Assembly: GCF_029784165.1 (NCBI RefSeq)
Contig: NC_073696.1
Span: forward strand, 260,878,494-260,942,493
Length of the DNA: 64,000 bases
Direction: 5' to 3'
Origin: Wyeomyia smithii
Taxonomy: Eukaryota > Arthropoda > Insecta > Diptera > Culicidae
This document shows positions 35,173 through 43,791 of this stretch, one piece after another. The notes below the pieces were generated by a model. The model made no database searches. It worked only from the letters and a program-made list of their open reading frames with translations, and was not told the DNA's origin. Made by a program: the position numbers and the translations under genes. How positions within the stretch are numbered: position 1 is the first letter of the stretch; every line of letters starts with the position of its first letter.

Positions 35173-36793
35173 CACTCTGAAAAAAATGCACGTAAAATTT
35201 ACCGGGAAAAGTGGCTGATTCTCATCCACCTTCTTTTCACGTAACTTTTGCCGATTTCTCGAAAGCCGTTCATATGTTAGTGTGTTAGTGTCAACTTCAG
35301 TGTCAAACGTCTACGTGTTGGTCAAGTAATTATAACCTGATTTTCACGTACCTTTTTACGTGATATTTTGGTGAACCATAAACAGAACGCATAAGCCCCA
35401 CATGATTTTCACGTACTTTTTACGTGTTGTTCATATGGAATCTACACTGTAAAAATATTTCACGTCGAACTGTAGTGATTTGCTGTTGAATTCGCACTAC
35501 TTGCCTAACATTTCAAAGTGAAAGGAAAATCATTCGAAACATATTAATGCAAAAAACGATGAAATCAACAGCAAATCACTTGATTTTCTGTTGTTATGTT
35601 CATCTTTTTTGATATGCCTATGTTCGAGATACGGAATGTCGGTCATTTGGATATTATCAGCTATTCACAATAAATTTAAAAGATTTCTGTTTATTTTATA
35701 TTTTTAAATTTTATTTTATTTTAGATTTTCAATTTAAATACAAAATGATCTCTGTCACCATGTCGGTGCAATCGATTTCAGGATCTGTAAAAGAATTGTT
35801 TCATTGTTATTTCAATATCAAAGATTCAATAAAACTTACTTTCAAACAAATTGTTATTCTGTGGGGAAAACGTGCTGCTTGCGCTTTTCATCACCGTCAC
35901 TATGTTTGTTTCGTTTTATGTTTTTGACGTTTGTCAATAGGAATTGCAGCTATAATTCAATTGATTTAAACAGTGGTGCAAATACAAGATATATTCATTA
36001 TAATATGATGGTGATTTCCATTGAATAGTTTCAATGCAAAATCATTTCGCTGGAAAGTGTTAATCATTGTGAAATCAACACTAAATCACTTCAATTTACA
36101 GTGCGATTTGACGAATTGAGTCAAGTGCAAAAACACTTGAAGTAATCGTGTCATTTATTTACAGTGTACGTGAATTTTAAGTAAATAGACTAGACAGCGC
36201 ATATAAAAAATATAATTTATTTTCGAATATTTAAGTATATAATTATATATAAGATAATAATAATTACTTGTTTAAAGTCGAGATTCCAACCGAAAAAAAA
36301 CAAGAATGGCCGGAAAGATGTCGACCGTTCAACCGACAGAAGGTGTTCGGCTCGAAAATGACCGTTGACGATTCCAATCGTCCGGAAAGAATTCACCAAC
36401 TGAAAATTTGAAAAATGTATATGTGTCCCCTGTTAATCTAGATATTAATCTGGCTACTTACATTGCGTGTTTCCCAATATAAAATTAGCTGAAGCAGCTT
36501 GGGAGTTTTTTGGACGCCATATTGACTTTTTTTGCATACTAAAAATTCACGTAAACTCCGTTGCCGGAAACGTCACACCACAGTCGCACTAACACTAACA
36601 GAGTCAAAACACACAAATACCAACGCGCTCAAAATATTTACATAATAGTTTGACCGATTTACGTGAATTGACAGTGAATCGTACGTGAAATTCAAGTGAA
36701 AGTTACTAATGTCACGTAAAATGGCAGATTTTCCGAAGGTCAGTCACTTACGTGATTTTCCAGGTGGATTTTACGTGCCTATTTTTTATAGTG
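35173..36793. mobile_element. TA-duplicating MITE (mariner-type ends), 1.6 kb, outer element
   Basis: CACTCTGAAAAAAATGCACG at the left and the inverse ending TTTTTTATAGTG at the right are related inverted ends, flanked by TA (35171-35172 and 36794-36795). The inner ends continue with CACGTAAAATTTACC and its inverted relative. Many ACGTAAAA/TTTTACGT words occur near both ends. A second TA-type element is nested inside (35445-36166). No transposase is present. Confidence 0.7.
35445..36166. mobile_element. TA-duplicating MITE nested in the previous one (722 bp)
   Basis: The ends CACTGTAAAAATA and TATTTACAGTG are inverted copies (about 10 of 11 bases), flanked by TA at 35443-35444 and 36167-36168. 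GAAATCAACAGCAAATCACTTGA-like words near the left and GAAATCAACACTAAATCACTT near the right are subterminal repeats. The ORF at 35745-36028 shows no domain. Confidence 0.7.
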
Positions 36794-37413
36794 TATGCGG
36801 TGAGACGAACTTGTTGAGACCTGGGAGGGAGAAACGGATACGAAGCTGTGTGAGTGTCAAATTGAACCAGAATGAGCTGTCACTGACTGTCAATTTGAAC
36901 CAAGAGAAAAAAATCGTTGTTTTTGCAAAGAGTATTGTTATAACTGAACGGTATCGCGTTGCTTGAAAAAATATTCATCGCAAACAGTTTTTGTATTCAT
37001 TGTCGTTTTACAAAATATTTTGGTTTATTTTTACGTGAGTAAATGAATTTCATAAGCTTTAAGTAATAATCATGTTAGCGAACCTCGAATCTTAAACTTG
37101 CGTTCTTTTTTCTGGATTTAAGGCTTTGGTTACTATTTCGAACACAATTCATCACGGCCGAATGTTGATTCTCGTTTCACAAAATAGTGAGATGTAGGAT
37201 TGTAAAATTTTCGAAACTGCATGAAACCCTGAAAACCCTGCCTCACAGGTTACGCACTCGTGCACATTTTCAGAAAGTCTGCGCAAATATATATAAAAAA
37301 CAAAACCCAAAACTCAGAAGAAACTTTTTTACAACGGCAAATTGAAAAAAAACCCAGACTCGAAAAATTTGTGTTTTACAGACAAATTTGCACATTCAGT
37401 ATTTCTGATGCTA

Positions 37414-38416
37414 CCGTAAAACGGGGTAACATTGATCATATTTTTCACTTTTTCGTGAGTATTTATATATTTTGAAACTGAAATTACAGGTTTCATATTT
37501 TTAAAACCAGTACTGGCAGCCTTAGAACTAGAGAAGTTAGTTTTCAAAGCCCTTCGAAAATCCTGAACATTAAAAACATTTATTTTTCGTCGTTGTTTCA
37601 ATTTTCCTTATTTGGGGTAACTTTGATCAGTTTCAATTTTGAATAGTTTTGAAACCTTTTTGAACTAAAAATGTTAGATAATGCTTTGATAACATGTTAA
37701 GAGACGCTTCCCGTTCTCTTTGACTGCTTTTACTGCGGAGGATAGTCCTGTCCTTGCATTTAGCCGCGGTATGTACTGCGAGGCATTTTTATGCCATATG
37801 TAATTTTACCTTTCGATGATGAAAAACGTAAACGTTGGTCGCGAAGAAGTATTTTGTAAGTCAACAATCGTTATAAAATTTTTGTGTTCAGAAAACGTAT
37901 GTTGATCTTATATGCAAGGCCTTTTCAACACTGGAAGTATCAATAGGCCAGCTCTAGCCTCTTACGTTCTATGCTCTAGCCAAGACAACATCCTGGCGTA
38001 GGGCAGGATGTTGTCTTGGCTAGAGCATAGAACTGGACTTTCTTAACAATTATAAACTAATTAACATTGAATATAATAAATTTGACTAATTTTTTTTCTC
38101 AATCAACCGAGAAAATTTAATAACGAATTCGGAAAACATGTCAATAAATACGAAATGTTCAATGTTCGACTGGTATAAAGTGCTTTTTCTGGCACTAAAC
38201 GGCACTAAAACGATCGAATTAATTTTAAAGTTTGGTCATCAAAACAAAACAAAATTCAACCAATACAGTATTGTTCAGACCTCGAATGACACAAGACTAA
38301 GATGTTATACTCAATTTTAGCAAAAGTAATCACGGAGCAGTTTTATTCCAACTATTCATGAGAAGGGTAAAACTGATCAATGTTACCCCGCTGTTCAATG
38401 ATTCTCCGTTTTACGG
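37414..38416. mobile_element. TA-duplicating MITE nested in the 36.8-kb element (1003 bp)
   Basis: The ends CCGTAAAACGGGGTAAC and CCGTTTTACGG are flanked by TA (37412-37413 and 38417-38418). GGGGTAACATTGATCA at the left and TGATCAATGTTACCCC at the right are inverted. Comparison with the second copy of the host element shows an empty site at this place, which confirms the borders. It contains a perfect hairpin at 37966-38033. Confidence 0.85.
37966..38033. repeat. Perfect 30-bp inverted repeat
   Basis: Two 30-base arms (37966-37995 and 38004-38033) are exact complements, separated by an 8-base loop, GCGTAGGG. The arms begin GTTCTATGCTCTAGCC. The perfect match suggests a recent origin, or recent correction by gene conversion. 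Confidence 0.85.
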
Positions 38417-38544
38417 TACTAAAAACTTCGTTTGAGTCATGCATGCGTTAGAGCAAGAAGATTACTACACGCTATCAAAAAACGACACATGTCTGTGTTC
38501 TCTGTTTTGAGTGTAGTATTCGTTTCTCCCTCCCAGGTTGAGAC

Positions 38545-39520
38545 CAGTCGCTTCGCAAAGCTGATTATTAATCAATCATTTATTTAAAAAACACCATTCA
38601 TGTAAACAAATCTCCCGAAGTTAATAAAAAGGTGAGGTTGGGCTTGGGAATTCCACATAGAATTACTTTTCTGCCGCTATTCGCATAGACCATAGACCAT
38701 ACACTTTTCTGCCTGCTATTCGCGGTAAACGCTCCAAGAGTGGAGGAGCTAAGCGAAAATTTTGCATATTTGGCCATTTTTCGCTCATAAAAACAAGTCT
38801 AGCTGGAATATTTCCCCATTTGCTGTTGAAATGGGTTCTACTTAATAGTTTTGCACCCTAAAATTTACATCAAATACTCTCTGAGGCTCAAAATTCAAGA
38901 AAATATGTTGCAAGGTTTTGTTCCTATAGTTGCCAACTGGTGTTCCTATAGTTACGGTGTGTGATAAACATTCGCTTTAAATTTATTTAATAACCATGTT
39001 TAGCTTGATTAAAGTGGACTGTGTTGATAGTTATTTTATTGTGTCATATCGATTTATGTATAGATACTCGAATTATTAGATATGGTCAGTTATATAATGC
39101 CCTGCCAAAGGTATATGTTACATATCAAATACTTTGGGTCCATTTAAAAAATTCGTCCACGATGAAGGTGTTGCAAGGAGCCTAAAATAGTTATCTTTAT
39201 CCTAATCTACAAAAAAAAAACATAAATGGAATAAAAATTAAGTCTATAACTTCTGCTCCGTGCCACGTTTGCACCTACAAATTCAACGTTAGTATTTACT
39301 TAAAGTCAGTTAGTTTTTCAACTGTTTCACACTAACGCACTGTTGATGACTCTTTAAAAAAATAAAAAATAAAAACACAAACTGTGAGTAAGCATCATTT
39401 AAGTGATTATACTTAAAGCCTTTATGTAGCGAGGAGCGAGGGAGGGGAGTAATAAATTCAACATATATAACTTTAATAAAGAACGTAAATATTTTATATA
39501 AATCGTGTATTTATGTCATG
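38545..39520. other. Intergenic, no gene seen
   Basis: AT-rich DNA. The motif GTTCCTATAGTTGC at about 38920-38933 is inverted near 42395-42408 (GCAACTATAGGAGC) and may mark the ends of the transposase-bearing element between them. Nothing else is recognised. Confidence 0.4.
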
Positions 39521-39523
39521 CCA

Positions 39524-42178
39524 TTAACAATTATTAAAATTCTCATTTTTTCGTAGATTTTCGCGCTTCTGTTTTCTAATGGCAGCTTGCTGACGTTTTC
39601 GTTCACTTAATTTTTCTTTTAGTTTCTCAGCCTCAAGTTTCTTCTTCGCTCGTTTTTCTGATTTTTGTCTCATCAGCAACCGTGTTTCTTCCTTTAGTTT
39701 TTCCCGTTCAATTTTCTTCTCAGCTCGTATTTCGCGTGATGTTGCCTTCAGCTTTTTTATTTCCACCTTTTTTGCAGCGCGTATCTCTGTCTTTTCTTTT
39801 CTCTCTTGAATCTTTTTCTCCTTCTCCTCCTCGATTCGGCGAATCTCCTCTAGGCGTTCACCAGCAGTAAGGACAGGGTAGAATTTACGTTTGTAATTTT
39901 TATGCACACGACTTCTTTTCGGAGTGTCAGGACATGTGAGAAAATTTGAAAGACTCATCTTTCTTTTTATTCCTGTCTGCTCGTTGCTGATGTCCATCAA
40001 TACAAGCTTTCCTTGTTTAGCAGATTCGATGTCGTTTAATGGCACTTCTCGAATTTTCGGAGCTTGGTTGATCGTATCTGGGTAGCAATGAACATTCGGT
40101 GACAAATCATTATGTCGTCGTGCGATAGATAAATCGAGCGGCATGTCAACTGGAAAGAACAAGGATAAATAATACTTTTATTTTTTCATCTAATATTTTA
40201 AATTTACCTGTGGTTTCTTGTATCAAGTTAATGAAATTGTTATTTGATGCGGTAAGAATTTGAACATTATCAATTTTTCCAGCGACTACTATTTTCTCTG
40301 TACATAACTCAAGAGTTGTATTCCACAGGTCATTACTTGTACTTAGTTTAGGTGAGTCAGGTTCATTAAATTTACCGAAAGAGTCATTTTGATAAACTTC
40401 AAACAATTGCTGATGAGGTGACTGAAAGTTTACTGGGGACATATAAAAATATATGGATTAGTTTCAATAAACAGAAAGCAAGCATTATTCTAAAATTACC
40501 TGACGTATGCAAGATTTCCGGCTCCGTAAGAAATGAATCGGGGATAGTCGCATTTTCGAAAGGGTGCACCGATGATTCATCCAGGTATTTAGTTTTCTCA
40601 TTGCTGGAGTGTGTGAATCTTTGTGACAAGCAATACGGTTTTATAAGCTTTTCGTAAATTTTCTTTATAACGATCTCGTCATCATTCAACTCTTCGGTCA
40701 ACAAAATTTTATTCAAACGCTCTTCTCCAATGTCCTTCGAAACAAGATCAATGATGTTGGAAGGAATTACGACAGAATCAATAGCTTTCTCAGAAACTGG
40801 ATTTTCACTCGCGTCGAGAGTGGTAACCGAATCTATAATATTCCCAGCAATTTGTGCTTCGCGTACGTTGAGTTCAGCGTGATGGTGGCTAGGATCCTGA
40901 AATGCAGCAGACTTGGCAATACATTTACTGTAGACGATAACGTCCGGGTCGAACGGGTACAATCCGCAGGTTTTGAATCCAGATACGATGCTGTCTTTTT
41001 TTATCCCATTTTTCATAGCTTCCTGTAGTACTGTGCTGGTCATTTAATGTAAGAACATTTCCATTGTGCTTATCACGCCACGCAGAAACTGCATTTTTCC
41101 AGGCATTTTTTAGAGGCTTAAAAATAGCCACGTCAGCGGGCTGTGTAATCCTAGTTGTGTTAGGATATAACACAACTAGCATTATTCCCAACTCGTAACA
41201 CGAATCAGCCACATCTGCTGCCATATGCGATGAATGCCCGTCGACAAAATAATAGAGAGTTACACCCGTCTTCAAAAGGAAGGGGTAAAATACCTTCCGA
41301 ATGTACAATTCGAAATTGTTGGCATCCATCCATCCCTTAGCACTTTTTCCAATACCCCAGTCGGCCGGAAATGTTCGCAACAAGTCCGAGCGAATTCTTT
41401 CCAAAGGCAAGATGACGTCGGGAGGCACAACTAAGCCGTCTGCTGAAAAGCTGAACATGACAGTTATGTTCTGGTGACTGCTGGCATGTTCTATTTCGTA
41501 AACATTGCAGCTCTCACGAATAGCCAACACAGCTTTATTTTTTGGGTTTAGGTAGAAGCATGTCTCGTCTCCATTCCACATCCTTGACGGATCCTGAAGA
41601 ATGTGCGCAGTGCCGTGCTCTATCGCATATGTTTTAAAGTCGTGAAACCAGCCCCGAATGTTGACCTCGCTTACCTTGGCACTCGCTGAGGAGACAGCCT
41701 CTGGCGTTCGTATCGTGAGGGTTTTATGCCTCTTGAGAAAACTCTGGAACCATTTCCGACCTAAAGTTCAAAATCACAATATTTTGAGTTAAGTTATAAA
41801 CAAAAGCTCACGCAACTTACCAGGAACATTGTTGCAGAAGGGATTTGGTCGTGAATAAGAATTGAAAAACGATTTAATTTTTAATTTCAGAGTTTCTCTC
41901 ATAATCCCTGTCCCTTGCATGTTTTTGATCCATCCAACAAGTTTCAACTCCTCCTCCTCCGACAACACCGTTTGGGGTCCTTTTCGTGTTTTCTTTGTCC
42001 ATTTGCCGCTCAACCGATACCTTAAAGTCGATTCCGGAATGCCAGAAGATATTGCAGCCCCGTAAACAGTTTGTTTTCCTTCCTTGATGCTGAGAAGACT
42101 TTGCTGCACGTCATTTTCACAGTAGCACTCGCGAGCTGGTTTTTTCTTTTGGGGTTCGCGGCTATTATGAAATTCCAT
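39524..42178 (-). pseudogene. Pogo/jerky-type DDE transposase gene with three introns and one frameshift
   Basis: Minus-strand exons are 42178-41821, 41760-40500, 40432-40208 and 40149-39524. All introns have GT/AG ends and join in phase, giving about 820 residues. In order: a Psq/CENP-B-type helix-turn-helix (about residues 25-70), a CENP-B-like second DNA-binding part, and a DDE domain. The acidic residues are in NGDETC (about 184), FVDGHSSH (about 293) and QPADVAIF (about 329), the DD-about-35-D spacing of pogo/jerky proteins. A linker with FKTCGLYPFDPD follows, and then a long Lys/Glu/Arg-rich coiled-coil tail. A one-base frameshift at about 41030-41045, just after the DDE domain, breaks the frame. 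It could be a transposon gene or a recently decayed domesticated gene. No terminal repeats were firmly identified. Confidence 0.8.
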
Positions 42179-42179
42179 C

Positions 42180-42845
42180 CTGTAATGATGTATTTGTAAT
42201 CAACTATGCAGAATAATCAAGCAAATTTATATAACTTACTTTTAAGAGCACGATTTAAAGCAGAAAAGGCCGAAAAAACACTGCTTCAATCCACTACAAA
42301 CAACAAACGAAAGTGCAACGCGGAGGACTTTTTTGACGTTTATGAAGTCAGTGGGTGCTACGTTTAACACAGTGCAACCAGAAATGCGAAACATAACGCA
42401 ACTATAGGAGCATAGTGTATCTTATGATCCAATAGTGGAGGAACCATTTTATCAACAATATGATATTAAATGACCGAATTTCACCTGTGAAATGGTTACT
42501 ATGTTAGTTTATTATATGTAGAAACAATCAGACGAATAGAAATCGTGCTACAATCAGAAACAACTCTTAAAAACTTCGTGGAAAAAATAAGGAATTGAAT
42601 AGTATTTGGTGCCTTCTGGGTACGTTTTTGAAAAATACGGTTTTTATCAATATTATAAATATTTTTTCGAGTTTTTTGTTATAGTAACACATTTTACCAT
42701 GTGTTATGTGTTAGTTTCTTAACCTGTAGTATAAAGAACTAATTGCTGATCAGTTCAAACAATGATTTTTCATGAGATACCGCAACTATTGGATCATCTA
42801 CCCTAATAGTTCTTTCAGTACTATTTCAGTATTTTCTTTTTTTTT
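42180..42845. other. Intergenic, no gene seen
   Basis: Upstream region of the transposase gene. GCAACTATAGG at 42398-42408 is the candidate inverted partner of the motif at 38923. A related CCGCAACTATTGGATC occurs near 42779. Confidence 0.4.
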
Positions 42846-42850
42846 TCGCA

Positions 42851-42967
42851 ATAATGGGTCCATTTTGGCATGCTCTTCAAAAATAGCCATTATAAAAGTC
42901 AGGTTTGATTCCCACAACCTCGATTTCAATGGTCATTCTTGAAGAGCATGCCAAAATGAACCCATTT
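42851..42967. repeat. Hairpin MITE
   Basis: The arms ATGGGTCCATTTTGGCATGC and GCATGCCAAAATGAACCCAT are inverted, and the match continues inward with CTCTTCAA/TTGAAGAG and beyond. Each arm is about 40 bases and the loop about 35 bases. Confidence 0.65.
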
Positions 42968-43004
42968 CCGCATAGAAAAAAATAGGACTTTAAAGGACTG
43001 TTAT

Positions 43005-43144
43005 ATAAAGCCGTTGGCGCCGGTCCGTTAATCAACGGGTCGTGAGTTAGGGCCCTGGGTGGAGTCGCCTCCCCGGGTGTCGGTGATTGGCACAATAACA
43101 GTGGCGGAACTAGACCGACGGTAAATAAGCGAGAATAAAAAAAA
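43005..43144 (+). mobile_element. Short tRNA-like SINE (140 bp)
   Basis: It is flanked by the direct repeat GACTGTTAT (42996-43004 and 43145-43153) and ends in an A-rich tail, GAATAAAAAAAA. The head resembles a tRNA. CCGTT...AACGG forms an anticodon-like stem around 43022-43036, and GTGAGTTAGGGCCC is a degenerate B box. The duplication is short (9 bp), and the identity of the parent tRNA is not clear. Confidence 0.55.
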
Positions 43145-43180
43145 GACTGTTATGCGGATAGCGGCAGTTTTCACCAACAC

Positions 43181-43345
43181 TGTGCGACTTACCTAGAGGA
43201 GCGTCAATCGAAGAGTCGTTCTGTTTGCCGCTCTTTCCTGTGACGCCCGTGGTGAGGGATCAGTGGGGCCATGCGTTACTGTTTGGTGACGGTTGGGCCT
43301 GGATTCATTAAGCTCCAATTACACTTGCGTTACGCATGCCACACA
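43181..43345 (-). repeat. 3' LTR
   Basis: 165 bases that appear identical to the 5' LTR. It is preceded, on the minus strand, by the polypurine tract at 43346-43360. Confidence 0.93.
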
Positions 43346-43360
43346 TCCCCCCCTCTCTCT
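43346..43360 (-). promoter_or_regulatory. Polypurine tract
   Basis: On the minus strand AGAGAGAGGGGGGGA directly precedes the 3' LTR, the position and composition of the plus-strand primer. Confidence 0.85.
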
Positions 43361-43470
43361 AAAAAAAAAATTACTCGCCACCATTTAACGCCAAGATTTT
43401 ATATAAGTTTTAACTTTAACAGTAAAGACTCACACTGTATGAAAAAGCTACGGATTTTGAAGAAGTGGGA

Positions 43471-43791
43471 TCACAAGTGATCATCATATTCTAAACGGTT
43501 ACGGTTCGACCGATCAGTTTTGATGAAATAGATGGTATATTGAAACCAAGTTTCACGCATTTTCTTTTTGGCGTACAACATTCCGAGGAACAAAAAGGAA
43601 AGCGGAACAAATATGACAATGACACTTGGTTTGTTTATTTTGTGTCGCATCGCATAAACCAGGGAATGTAAAGCAAATGAGTTTCTTCGATAAATAAATC
43701 GCTGAAGACAGGTGTGTACGTGAATAAGTATTATAAATTTATCTTTCCGTTTTAGACAATTCGAAAACTCATTGTTTGACCGACTGTACAT
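43471..43791 (-). CDS. Small 3' ORF with one membrane segment (LTR element)
   Basis: A 106-residue frame starts at ATG 43791, overlapping the last 23 bases of pol in another phase, and ends at 43471, before the polypurine tract. It contains one clear hydrophobic span, about residues 57-75 (SVIVIFVPLSFLFLGML), followed by a basic stretch, AKKK. The position after integrase is where env-like or accessory frames sit in some Ty3/gypsy elements. No signal peptide, cleavage site or cysteine pattern of an envelope glycoprotein is visible, and the length is far too short for one. It may be an accessory gene, an env remnant, or chance. Confidence 0.35.
   Translation of the reverse strand: MYSRSNNEFSNCLKRKDKFIILIHVHTCLQRFIYRRNSFALHSLVYAMRHKINKPSVIVIFVPLSFLFLGMLYAKKKMRETWFQYTIYFIKTDRSNRNRLEYDDHL

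Larger units (their letters stand above)
36821..38536. mobile_element. Non-autonomous DNA transposon with 8-bp duplication, copy 1 (1716 bp)
   Basis: The ends CTGGGAGGGAGAAACG and CGTTTCTCCCTCCCAG are exact inverted repeats, flanked by a perfect 8-bp duplication, GTTGAGAC (36813-36820 and 38537-38544). An 8-bp duplication fits hAT or P-type transposons; the CTGGG ends do not settle which. A second copy lies at 51332-52797. About 1 kb of this copy is a nested TA-type element (37414-38416). No transposase. Confidence 0.9.
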
